64,000 nucleotides of DNA, from assembly GCA_029251465.1 (NCBI GenBank), contig JAQXDI010000007.1, positions 62,001 through 126,000 on the forward strand, written 5' to 3'. A model generated the notes under the pieces. It saw only the letters and a list, made by a program, of their open reading frames with translations, was not told the origin of the DNA and did no database searches. Both the position numbers and the translations under genes were made by a program. Numbering within the stretch: position 1 is the stretch's first letter; every line of letters starts with the position of its first letter. Of the stretch, positions 44,931-52,589 are shown piece after piece. Origin of the DNA: Ascidiaceihabitans sp. GTDB lineage: Bacteria > Pseudomonadota > Alphaproteobacteria > Rhodobacterales > Rhodobacteraceae.

Positions 44931-45139
44931 TGGAAATTGTAGTGCGATTGGACGTTGTCTTGGCGCAGCGCAAAATGAAGTCCAAGGACTTGGCCGAAGC
45001 TATTGGGATCAGTGTGCAAAACCTGAGTTTGCTAAAATCAGGCAAGGTCAAAGGGCTGCGGTTTTCGACGCTGGCGCGGATTTGCGACGTGTTGGAATGT
45101 CAGCCCGGTGATCTTCTGGAGGCTGTTGTGGTCCCATGA
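44930..45139 (+). CDS. Small XRE (Cro/CI, YozG-like) transcriptional regulator
   Basis: A 69-aa protein that is almost entirely a helix-turn-helix: KSKDLAEAIGISVQNLSLLKSGKVKGLRFSTLARICDVLECQPGDLLE (in pieces), the HTH_26/YozG subtype. Translationally coupled to the DUF2975 membrane protein. Likely regulates its own operon. The frame runs 50 codons upstream but MEIVVRLD at 44930 is the sensible start. Confidence 0.9.
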   Translation: MEIVVRLDVVLAQRKMKSKDLAEAIGISVQNLSLLKSGKVKGLRFSTLARICDVLECQPGDLLEAVVVP

Positions 45140-45146
45140 GTGTGGC

Positions 45147-45177
45147 GCGGTGGTGCATCAAGATGCACCTTAACCGC
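45147..45177. terminator. Hairpin between convergent XRE and paaK genes
   Basis: GGTGCATC, spacer AA and GATGCACC (45152-45169) form a perfect 8-bp inverted repeat, extended by GCGGT/ACCGC (45147-45151, 45173-45177) across a TTA bulge. It lies 8 bases after the XRE stop and just before the paaK stop. Probably ends transcription from both sides, though T-runs are poor. Confidence 0.5.
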
Positions 45178-45184
45178 ACTGCAT

Positions 45185-46495
45185 TTAGGATTTTGGGCGA
45201 TTGTCCACGATCCGTACTGCCTTGCCTTCGGACCGTGCGACGCTGCCGACAGGGCCAACGTCTACGGCCGAACTGATGCCGATGCTTTGCTTGATCCCGG
45301 CACTTAGTGCTTTGCCTGCGGCGGCGCGTGCGTCGTCAGAAACGCTATCATCTGTCGCTTCGGTCAGAATGCGCATCTGGTCCATCCGGTCGGGTTTGCT
45401 CAGCTCGATCTGGAAATGCGGGGCAAGGCCGGGGGTGGCCATCAGCACCTCTTCGATCTGGGTGGGGAACACGTTGACGCCGCGCAAAATGATCATGTCA
45501 TCAGAGCGTCCCGTCACCTTTTCCATCCGCCGCATGCTGCGCGCAGTGCCTGGCAACAAACGGGTCAAATCACGGGTGCGGTAGCGAATAATCGGGAACG
45601 CCTCTTTGGTGAGCGAGGTAACAACCAGCTCGCCTTGTTCGCCGTCTGCCACGGGTTCACCGGTTTCCGGATTGATGATTTCTGGGAAAAAGTGGTCTTC
45701 CCAAATGTGCAGCCCGTCTTTGGTTTCGACGCATTCCATCGACACGCCCGGGCCCATGACTTCGGACAATCCGTAAATATCAACGGCGTGCATATCAAAG
45801 GCTTGCTCGATTTCGACGCGCATGGCGTTGGTCCAAGGTTCGGCCCCAAAGATACCGACGTCCAGCGAACAGGCCCGCGGATCGAGAGCCTGGTTCGCGA
45901 ATTCGTCCAGAATCGACAAGGCGTAGGACGGCGTGACTGTGATGCCGTTGGGTTTGAAATCTTCGATAAGGCGCACTTGGCGCGGGGTCATTCCGCCCGA
46001 AATCGGCACAGTGGCAACGCCCAAAGTGTCAGCACCCAGATGAATGCCCAAGCCGCCCGTAAACAACCCATAGCCATAGGCATTGTGCAACATGTCGCCG
46101 CGTTTCAGACCCGCAGCGCGCAGGCTACGCGCCACGACAATCCCCCAATTATCAAGATCATTTTGCGTATAGCCAACTACCGTGGGCTGCCCTGTGGTGC
46201 CGGATGAGGCATGAATGCGCGCAACCTGATCACGCGGGACGGCGAACATCGCAAACGGGTAATTGTCGCGCAAATCGGTTTTGACGGTGAACGGAAACTT
46301 GGAAAGATCGGACAGGCTGTGCAGATCATCCGGATGCACGCCCGCGTCATCAAACGCCTTTTTGTAGAACGGCACATTGTCGTAGGCGTGATTGAGCGAC
46401 CACTTTAGGCGGCTCAATTGCAGCGCCTCGATCTCGTCTCGACTGGCGATTTCAATGGGGTCGAGGGTGGATTTGGCCGGGGTAAGATCTTTCAT
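45185..46495 (-). CDS. paaK: Phenylacetate-CoA ligase
   Basis: A 436-aa adenylate-forming enzyme activating phenylacetate to phenylacetyl-CoA. The AMP/P-loop motif is HASSGTTGQPTVVGYT (about 94-109), followed by YGYGLFTGGLGIH and IYGLSEVMGPGVSMEC. The C-terminal part is the small PaaK-type lid (ILRGVNVFPTQIEEVL). The paaABCDE epoxidase genes are not in the window, so it may serve a partial pathway or a distant cluster. Lies 17 bases downstream of paaI. Confidence 0.95.
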   Translation of the reverse strand: MKDLTPAKSTLDPIEIASRDEIEALQLSRLKWSLNHAYDNVPFYKKAFDDAGVHPDDLHSLSDLSKFPFTVKTDLRDNYPFAMFAVPRDQVARIHASSGTTGQPTVVGYTQNDLDNWGIVVARSLRAAGLKRGDMLHNAYGYGLFTGGLGIHLGADTLGVATVPISGGMTPRQVRLIEDFKPNGITVTPSYALSILDEFANQALDPRACSLDVGIFGAEPWTNAMRVEIEQAFDMHAVDIYGLSEVMGPGVSMECVETKDGLHIWEDHFFPEIINPETGEPVADGEQGELVVTSLTKEAFPIIRYRTRDLTRLLPGTARSMRRMEKVTGRSDDMIILRGVNVFPTQIEEVLMATPGLAPHFQIELSKPDRMDQMRILTEATDDSVSDDARAAAGKALSAGIKQSIGISSAVDVGPVGSVARSEGKAVRIVDNRPKS

Positions 46496-46512
46496 GGGGC
46501 AAGCTCAGTCTA

Positions 46513-46986
46513 TCAGGTTATGGCTTCTGGAAAATGTTGGCCTTTGATCGTGCGGGACAGGCCGTGGAACAAAGCAATTGTGCGGCCTTCTTGGCCGGTG
46601 ATGGTGACGCTATAGGTGCCGGAACGCCCTGTGCGCGAGGTTTCTGTTGCCGTTGCAACCAACACTTCACCTAACTGCGCGGATTGCACGTAGGTGATCT
46701 GGTTCTGTTGCGCGACGGTCCGCTGATTGTAGGTGTTGCAGGCAAAGGCAAAAGCGCTGTCGGCCAGCGTAAAGATGTAGCCACCGTGACAAATGGAATG
46801 CCCGTTCAGCATGTCGGGGCGGACTGCCATTTGCAGCGTTGCACACCCCGGCGTGATCTGCGTGATTCGCATGCCAAGCCCACTGCTCGCCGCATCTTTG
46901 GCAATCATCAAAGACGCACATTTTTCGGCACGGGTTTGTGGGGTCAAGGGGTGAGGTCTCGCTAATATGTTTCCGATTTCAAGCAC
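46513..46986 (-). CDS. paaI: Hydroxyphenylacetyl-CoA thioesterase PaaI
   Basis: A 157-aa hot-dog-fold thioesterase with the PaaI active-site block GHSICHGGYIFTLADSAFAFAC and NQITYVQSAQLGEVLVATA. It hydrolyses stalled phenylacetyl-CoA pathway intermediates. The frame starts at GTG 46986 without a clear ribosome site. Family members usually begin near TPQTRAEKCASLM, which corresponds to TTG 46947, so the true N-terminus may be 13 residues shorter. Followed by paaK. Confidence 0.9.
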   Translation of the reverse strand: MLEIGNILARPHPLTPQTRAEKCASLMIAKDAASSGLGMRITQITPGCATLQMAVRPDMLNGHSICHGGYIFTLADSAFAFACNTYNQRTVAQQNQITYVQSAQLGEVLVATATETSRTGRSGTYSVTITGQEGRTIALFHGLSRTIKGQHFPEAIT

Positions 46987-47077
46987 AGTGCGTCAGATGT
47001 GTAACGTATTCAAGCCTGCACATTGGTGGACCATGACACGACTTGATTTGCGCTGCAAAGGGCGCAAGTGTTGAACT

Positions 47078-47425
47078 ATGCATATGCAAACACCTTCGCC
47101 GTCTAACTCTCGTGAAATGCCACCACCGCAGGTTGCGTTTCACCGCACCGAACTTGGACCGATTATGTCGCTGTACGGGCGGATGGTGGCGGCAGGTGAA
47201 TGGCGGGACTACGGGATTTCATCCCTGCGCGAAGTTGCGATCTTTTCAATATTTCGCAGGACGGCGGAATACCCGCTGTACCGCATCGAAAAGCGCCCAA
47301 AACTGCGTGACAAACAGGGCATGTACGCGCTGGTTGGGATGGATGGTCAGGTATTGCGGCGCGGGCAAGATTTGAAAACCGTACTGCGCGTGCTGGAACG
47401 CAAGTTGATCCGCGTCGTCGACTGA
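47078..47425 (+). CDS. DUF2794 domain-containing protein
   Basis: A 115-aa protein matching DUF2794: VAFHRTELGPIMSLYGRMVAAGEWRDYGISSLREVAIFSIFRR (in pieces), then YPLYRIEKRPKLR and a C-terminal VLRRGQDLKTVLRVLERKLIRVV. The family is small and alphaproteobacterial, function unknown. Alone on its strand and convergent with the NlpC/P60 gene. A short GGCCC-TGC-GGGCC hairpin after the stop has no T-run. Confidence 0.9.
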   Translation: MHMQTPSPSNSREMPPPQVAFHRTELGPIMSLYGRMVAAGEWRDYGISSLREVAIFSIFRRTAEYPLYRIEKRPKLRDKQGMYALVGMDGQVLRRGQDLKTVLRVLERKLIRVVD

Positions 47426-47504
47426 TCCAACGGAGGCCCTGCGGGCCACACGATGTTTTCAATTCCCATCCGGAAATTGGTTTTGGTCTGCTTTTCGGCT
47501 GTTG

Positions 47505-48299
47505 TCAGCCCAATCGCACCAATCGTTTGTGGGCTGTGACGGGGCCATCCCCCTGGGTTTGAATTCTAGCAATGGCTGCGTCGATAGGTTCGAATACAAC
47601 GCGCATGTGGTGCGCATTTGCATGGATCAAAGTTTCGGAATCTGCGGCGAAGGCCACATGCCCTTTCCAGAAAAATAGGTCACCTTTTTGCGCGAAAGAC
47701 CCAGACGGCAAGTGTGTTCCAAGTTGATCTTTTTGCTGGTCGCTGTCGCCGGGGCAAGGCAGGGCGCAGGCGATCAACGCAGCTTGGATCAAGCCAGAGC
47801 AATCGATGCCCAACCGGCTATTTCCACCCCACAGATAAGGTGTGCCAAGGTACAGTTTTGCGACTGCGATGATGTCCGTTTCGGGGTGCGTTGCCGGCGC
47901 GATGTGCTGTTTCGGGACAAAACCTTGATCTGTTTGCGCGAAGGTTCCGACCATTTCAGTGACATGAATCAAACTGCCATGATGCAGGGTGGTCAGATCC
48001 GCCGACTTCATATTCGCCTCTGTGTAGGCGTGCGTCGCAGGTGCGCAGATGCGGTGCGTGACCGGCGTGTCAGGGCCCAAAGCAGCCGTGTTGACGTACC
48101 CGACATAGCCGTCTTTGTCGGCAATCACGTAACTGTCCGCCCCGTCTTGGCCCAAAACAGTCAGCCGTTCCCCAAACAGAACCTGCCGATCACGGGATTG
48201 TCCGGGGTGCCGGTTCAGATCAGCAACGGGCCAAACCACCCGTGCCTTGCTGTCTTGGGTGACCCGATCCGGATCAGGAGTAGATCGAGGATCGCTCAT
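47505..48299 (-). CDS. C40 (NlpC/P60) cell-wall peptidase with N-terminal SH3-type domains
   Basis: A 264-aa protein. The N-terminal half has two SH3b-like segments (RQVLFGERLTVLG; YVGYVNTAALG). The NlpC/P60 domain has the catalytic Cys in GIDCSGLIQAAL, His in WKGHVAFAAD and the third residue in HANAHHMRVV. These enzymes cut D-glutamyl-meso-diaminopimelate in peptidoglycan peptides. No signal peptide is visible, so it may act on recycled muropeptides in the cytoplasm. ATGA overlap with pepA upstream. Confidence 0.9.
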   Translation of the reverse strand: MSDPRSTPDPDRVTQDSKARVVWPVADLNRHPGQSRDRQVLFGERLTVLGQDGADSYVIADKDGYVGYVNTAALGPDTPVTHRICAPATHAYTEANMKSADLTTLHHGSLIHVTEMVGTFAQTDQGFVPKQHIAPATHPETDIIAVAKLYLGTPYLWGGNSRLGIDCSGLIQAALIACALPCPGDSDQQKDQLGTHLPSGSFAQKGDLFFWKGHVAFAADSETLIHANAHHMRVVFEPIDAAIARIQTQGDGPVTAHKRLVRLG

Positions 48300-49681
48300 T
48301 TCAGAACGTCTGATTTGAGCATCGTGAACAGGGCACGGGTTGCTTGACCAACGCCGCCTTTCGGGCGGGCGGGTGCCGCTGTTGGTTGCCAGCCGTAAAT
48401 GTCGAAATGCATGTACGCGGGCGTTTTGGTCACGAAACGACGCAGGAAAAGCGCGGCTGTGATGCAGCCTGCAAACCCACCTTTGGGTGCGTTGTCGAGA
48501 TCTGCAATTCCGGGTTCAATCATCGCCTCGTAGGGGTCATGAAACGGCATCCGCCAGACCGGATCAGCGCAGGCTGTCGCGGCGGCCTCAAGCGCGGTCG
48601 CGAGTTGTGGATCATCCGTAAAATAAGGGGCCAGATCAGGACCAACTGCGACACGCGCCGCGCCCGTCAGTGTTGCCATGGAAATGATCAGATCAGGATT
48701 TTCTTCGTCGGCGAGCGCCAAGGCATCGGCCAAAACAAGGCGCCCTTCTGCGTCGGTGTTGTTGATTTCAACCGTTAGTCCCTTGCGCGATGTCAGGATA
48801 TCCTGTGGGCGAAACGCGTTGCTAGACACTGAATTTTCGACCGCTGGGATCAGCACGCGCAATTGAATGTCTTGCCCCGTGGCCATCAACATATGCGCAA
48901 GACCCAAGACCGCTGCAGAGCCGCCCATGTCCTTTTTCATCAATCCCATCGACGCACCTGGCTTTAGATTTAGGCCGCCTGTGTCGAAACAAACGCCCTT
49001 GCCGACCAGCGTAATTTTGGGCCCTGACGCACCCCAGCGCAAGTCGATCAGACGCGGCGCGCGATCAGCAGCGCGACCAACGGTGTGGATCATGGGAAAG
49101 TTCTGCGCCAGTAAATCCTCGCCGGTGATAACCGTGATTTCAGCCTCAAACGCGGCGGCTAAATTGCGTGCAGCGTGTTCTAAATCTGGCGGGCCCATGT
49201 CTGATGCGGGGGTGTTAATCAGGTCGCGAGTCAATGCCTCTCCGCTGGCGAGTATCTGGATCTCTGCGGCATCAATGTCGGCGTGTGCGGCCAGTTGTGC
49301 GGCCATAGGAGCAACCGTAGCGTAGCGATCAAACCGGTAGCTTTGCAACAACCAGCCAAGGGATTCTTCGGCCAATTGATCAGGTGTCAAACCGGACTCA
49401 ATTGCATAAACACCTGCGGGTAACGTCGCGGCGGCTGCGGCCAGCGGGAAACGACCCCGCGTCCGTGTAGCGTCTGATCCGAACCCTGCCAAAGCCATCG
49501 CGATCTGCCCATCGGGTCCAGGTACAATCACCGCTTGGCGCATCCCGCCGGTAAATCCGTTGGCAGTTGCCCAGCCCTGAACAGATGCTGTTTGGGCCGA
49601 GAGCCAATCAGCGCAGTTTGCTTCGTCAATCACATGAAGGGGGATGGTTGGCGCAGAGGGGTCGGCAAATTGAACGGACAT
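48296..49681 (-). CDS. Leucyl aminopeptidase family (M17)
   Basis: A 461-aa M17 metallopeptidase. Metal and catalytic residues are in LVGKGVCFDTGGLNLKP (Lys, Asp) and NTDAEGRLVLADAL (Asp, Glu, Arg). It removes N-terminal residues from peptides in the cytoplasm. The start at 49681 is 20 codons inside the frame, with AGAAAGAT upstream. It belongs to the shorter Rhodobacterales subgroup that pairs with an NlpC/P60 gene; both may recycle peptidoglycan peptides (inference). Confidence 0.92.
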   Translation of the reverse strand: MSVQFADPSAPTIPLHVIDEANCADWLSAQTASVQGWATANGFTGGMRQAVIVPGPDGQIAMALAGFGSDATRTRGRFPLAAAAATLPAGVYAIESGLTPDQLAEESLGWLLQSYRFDRYATVAPMAAQLAAHADIDAAEIQILASGEALTRDLINTPASDMGPPDLEHAARNLAAAFEAEITVITGEDLLAQNFPMIHTVGRAADRAPRLIDLRWGASGPKITLVGKGVCFDTGGLNLKPGASMGLMKKDMGGSAAVLGLAHMLMATGQDIQLRVLIPAVENSVSSNAFRPQDILTSRKGLTVEINNTDAEGRLVLADALALADEENPDLIISMATLTGAARVAVGPDLAPYFTDDPQLATALEAAATACADPVWRMPFHDPYEAMIEPGIADLDNAPKGGFAGCITAALFLRRFVTKTPAYMHFDIYGWQPTAAPARPKGGVGQATRALFTMLKSDVLK

Positions 49682-49763
49682 AAGGTATCTTTCTGTGACC
49701 TGAATTTGGCCACAGCCTAGCCGCTTGTGCGCGACCTGCAAGACCGATCATACGCCGCGATGA

Positions 49764-50144
49764 TCAGATCGTGATGTCCTGTAGTTCCCAAATTGCAGTC
49801 AACGATCCCTCGCCGATGCGCATCAGACGATGCATGGTGGCGGCCAGCGCAATATCGCTTTTGTTGTCGACGCAGACGGTTACGTCGTTGGCAACAATTG
49901 ACACGCCTTTCATGCCGATCTGATCAGCAATCGCGACCAAAGATCGGGCACTTTTGCGCAGTTCGGCCCAGTTCGCCGCCTTAAACAGCCGCTCACAATG
50001 GGACAGGCGCAACGCCAATTCCTCCATTGCGCGACACACCACATCTTCGGCCCCGGCGGGCCCAAGCTGCGCATAAAGCGTGCTGAGCTGGCTGTGATCC
50101 AGATCGACCTGCTCCGTCAATCGGAGTTGTGTTACCACTTGCAT
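49764..50144 (-). CDS. Hypothetical protein resembling an HPt domain without its histidine
   Basis: A 126-aa mostly helical protein. The stretch WAELRKSARSLVAIADQIGM (59-78) matches the HPt pattern around AHSLKGSAxxIG, but the phosphorylated His is Arg (R67) and the KG pair is VA. No other domain. If the resemblance is real, it cannot be phosphorylated and would be an inactive mimic or an adaptor. Alone on its strand, divergent from the carbonic anhydrase. Confidence 0.5.
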   Translation of the reverse strand: MQVVTQLRLTEQVDLDHSQLSTLYAQLGPAGAEDVVCRAMEELALRLSHCERLFKAANWAELRKSARSLVAIADQIGMKGVSIVANDVTVCVDNKSDIALAATMHRLMRIGEGSLTAIWELQDITI

Positions 50145-50307
50145 TTCTTTCTCACCCTAAACTCATGACCCCCACGGCCAACGTCAATTTGGCAAAAGAC
50201 CTTTTCGATTTGGTTAGTGCATCGAACATCCACACGTCTTTTTCTCTCGAATTCGATAAGAATTCAGGCTAATGAGCAGGACGTTTGAATAGGGTTTGGA
50301 TCCAAAT

Positions 50308-50958
50308 ATGCAGCACGCGAAACCTTTGCCGGCCTATCTTTTGCAACGATATCAGGGGTGGAAAGCCACCGGTTACGCGGAAAACCAAGCCTGGTATCGC
50401 CGTCTTGCGTCCGAAGGGCAGCGCCCGCGCGCAATGGTGATTTCTTGTTGTGACAGTCGCGTTCATGTCACGTCGATTTTCGGCGCTGATCAGGGCGAGT
50501 TTTTTATCCACCGCAACATCGCAAATCTTGTCCCGCCGTTTGCGCCAGACGGTGACCATCACGGCACCAGTGCAGCGGTGGAATATGCCGTAACTGCCTT
50601 GAATGTAGCGCATTTAATCGTGTTGGGTCATTCCAGCTGCGGTGGCGTTCAGGGCTGCATCGACATGTGCAAAGGCAACGCGCCACAGCTCGAGGAAAAG
50701 GCCAGTTTCGTTGGTCGTTGGATGGATATTTTACGCCCGAAATACGCTCTGGTTGCAGACGAACCTGACCCTGAAATCCAAGCCCGCCAACTGGAAAAAC
50801 ACGCGGTCATGGCCTCTATGGAAAATCTGATGACCTTTCCGTTTATCAAAGACCGGGTCGAGGATGGTGCGCTGACATTACACGGCTTGTGGACGGATAT
50901 CGGCGAAGGCGGGCTGGAGTATTTCAACCCCGAAACCAAAGTATTTCAGGGCGTTTGA
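50308..50958 (+). CDS. Beta-class carbonic anhydrase
   Basis: A 216-aa zinc enzyme interconverting CO2 and bicarbonate. Zinc ligands and catalytic dyad are C47, D49 and R51 (SCCDSR), H108 and C111 (LGHSSCGG). The ATG at 50308 was taken; a TTG 4 codons earlier is in frame. It precedes sbtA-like and sbtB-like genes by 68 bases on the same strand, so it probably supplies or consumes bicarbonate with that transporter. Confidence 0.93.
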   Translation: MQHAKPLPAYLLQRYQGWKATGYAENQAWYRRLASEGQRPRAMVISCCDSRVHVTSIFGADQGEFFIHRNIANLVPPFAPDGDHHGTSAAVEYAVTALNVAHLIVLGHSSCGGVQGCIDMCKGNAPQLEEKASFVGRWMDILRPKYALVADEPDPEIQARQLEKHAVMASMENLMTFPFIKDRVEDGALTLHGLWTDIGEGGLEYFNPETKVFQGV

Positions 50959-51026
50959 CTTTACTTCGTTAAAATTTCATCTACGTCTCCGATTAATTGA
51001 ACAATCGTTCATAAAATCAGCAAGGA

Positions 51027-52013
51027 ATGACCGGTATGGATGATATTCTAAGTCTTGCGGCGAACAATTTGGTGTCGCCGATAATCTTGTCTTTTGCGCT
51101 TGGCGTGTTGGCGGCCTTGGCCCGATCCGACCTCAGTATTCCCGAAGCGGTTGCCAAAGGCATGTCGATCTACCTGCTGTTTGCCATCGGATTTAAGGGC
51201 GGTGTCAGCGTCGCAGATCACGGGATCGACGGCACGCTGGGCCTGTCACTTTTGGCTGGCATAATCCTGTCTTTCGCACTGCCGCTGATCGCGTTTGGCC
51301 TGCTGCAATTCATGTCAAAACTGTCAAGGCTTGATGCCGCAGCGGTCGCCGCACACTACGGTTCGATCTCGATCGTGACCTTTGTGGCGGCAACATCTGT
51401 TCTGGAAAGTTCCGGCATTGCATCCGAGGGACACATGGTCGCCGTCGCCGCCGCGATGGAAGCACCAGCGATCCTATCGGCCCTTTGGCTGGTGTCACGC
51501 GGATCATCCGGTCAACGGATGGACAACGACCTGATGCGTGAAATTTTGTTGAACGGATCAATCGTTCTGCTGATTGGCGCGTTCTTTATCGGCTGGGCAA
51601 CAGGCCCCGCAGGCCTCGCAGAAATCGAAAGCTTTATCGTCGCCCCATTCAAAGGCGTGCTGTGCCTGTTCTTGCTGGACATGGGTCTGGTGGCCGGCCG
51701 TGGCCTGCGCGAAGGCGGCGGCGTCATGCGTCCCGGCTTGTTGGCGTTTGGTGTCTTGATGCCGGTGATCGGCAGCGTCTTTGGCCTAGGGGCGGGCTTG
51801 TTGTTGGGCCTGTCCACCGGGGGCGTGGTCCTGATGATGGTGCTCAGCGCCTCGGCCAGCTACATCGCCGTGCCCGCCGCCATGCGCGTGGCCCTGCCCG
51901 AAGCAAAACCATCCATCTATCTGACGCTATCCTTGGGCGTAACGTTCCCATTCAACCTAACGATTGGCATCCCGCTGTACCTTGCGGTGGCCCAATTCGC
52001 GACAGGAGGCTAA
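51027..52013 (+). CDS. Sodium-dependent bicarbonate transporter, SbtA family
   Basis: A 328-aa integral membrane protein with about ten TM helices. It has the SbtA/DUF897 features: an inverted-repeat fold with AALARSDLSIPEAVAKGMSIYLLFAIGFKGG at the start of each half-like region, AAHYGSISIVTF in the middle and VLSASASYIAVPAAMRVALPEAKPS near the end. In cyanobacteria SbtA is a high-affinity Na+/HCO3- symporter. Starts at 51027 and is followed by the PII-like gene after a 3-base gap. Confidence 0.92.
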   Translation: MTGMDDILSLAANNLVSPIILSFALGVLAALARSDLSIPEAVAKGMSIYLLFAIGFKGGVSVADHGIDGTLGLSLLAGIILSFALPLIAFGLLQFMSKLSRLDAAAVAAHYGSISIVTFVAATSVLESSGIASEGHMVAVAAAMEAPAILSALWLVSRGSSGQRMDNDLMREILLNGSIVLLIGAFFIGWATGPAGLAEIESFIVAPFKGVLCLFLLDMGLVAGRGLREGGGVMRPGLLAFGVLMPVIGSVFGLGAGLLLGLSTGGVVLMMVLSASASYIAVPAAMRVALPEAKPSIYLTLSLGVTFPFNLTIGIPLYLAVAQFATGG

Positions 52014-52016
52014 CCC

Positions 52017-52328
52017 ATGCAAACCCATGACGCCAAACGCGTAGAAATCACCATCGAAGCGGTGATGCAAAAGCGACTGACCGACGCAATCGAGGCCGCA
52101 GATGTCACCGGATACACCGTCTTGCCCGTTTTGGGCGGGTCAGGTCGCTCTGGTGGTTGGAGCCGCGAAGGCCAAATCAGCCGCGCCTCTGGCATGGTGC
52201 AGGTCATCTGCATCATCCGCCCCGAAATGGTCGACGCCTTGCTCGACGCGGCCTTTGCGGTTGTGGATCGTCACATCGGTGTCGTCAGTGTGTGCGATTG
52301 CCAAGTGCTGCGCGCCGAGCGGTTTTAA
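52017..52328 (+). CDS. SbtB-like PII-family regulator
   Basis: A 103-aa protein with the PII ferredoxin-like fold: EITIEAVMQKRLTDAIEAADVTGYTVLPVLGGSG, a short T-loop, and a C-terminal GVVSVCDCQVLRAERF. Layout follows cyanobacterial SbtB, which binds cAMP or adenine nucleotides and blocks SbtA. It lacks the CGPxxC redox tail of SbtB and ends after RAERF. Adjacent to sbtA on the same strand. Confidence 0.82.
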   Translation: MQTHDAKRVEITIEAVMQKRLTDAIEAADVTGYTVLPVLGGSGRSGGWSREGQISRASGMVQVICIIRPEMVDALLDAAFAVVDRHIGVVSVCDCQVLRAERF

Positions 52329-52346
52329 TCGCTCAAGCGCCCCTGT

Positions 52347-52499
52347 TCAGGATTCAATCTTGGAATAGCGCTGCAATTCCCGCGCAAACAGGGTCACCAT
52401 TTCTTCTTTGGTGACCCGATCAGGTTCCCATTGCTGTGCCTTGTAGTTCCTTGGCTGAAATCTGAAAATCCGGCTGCCTAGCCTGTGTAATAGGTCCAT
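52347..52499 (-). CDS. Small protein, 50 aa, hypothetical
   Basis: The ATG at 52499 opens a 50-aa frame ending TGA at 52347, in the gap after sbtB. The ribosome site GAGGTGGG is strong, 4-11 bases upstream. The peptide (MDLLHRLGSRIFRFQPRNY...) is basic at the start with a helical charged end (TKEEMVTLFARELQRYSK). No family known to me. Ribosome site and composition support a real gene, but conservation is untested. Confidence 0.55.
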   Translation of the reverse strand: MDLLHRLGSRIFRFQPRNYKAQQWEPDRVTKEEMVTLFARELQRYSKIES

Positions 52500-52589
52500 T
52501 CTACCCACCTCAATTAACTCACCCAGACTCAGGATGACCGATGGAAATTAAAATGCGGTTGAACTTTTCATCCGCGTTTTACTAGAATT

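Noticed and set aside
47435-47447. GGCCC-TGC-GGGCC hairpin after the DUF2794 gene
   Set aside because: Only a 5-bp stem with no T-run; too weak to call a terminator.
50249-50265. GAATTC-GATAA-GAATTC before the carbonic anhydrase
   Set aside because: Two self-palindromic EcoRI-like hexamers 5 bases apart can arise by chance in an AT-richer leader; nothing ties them to a regulator.
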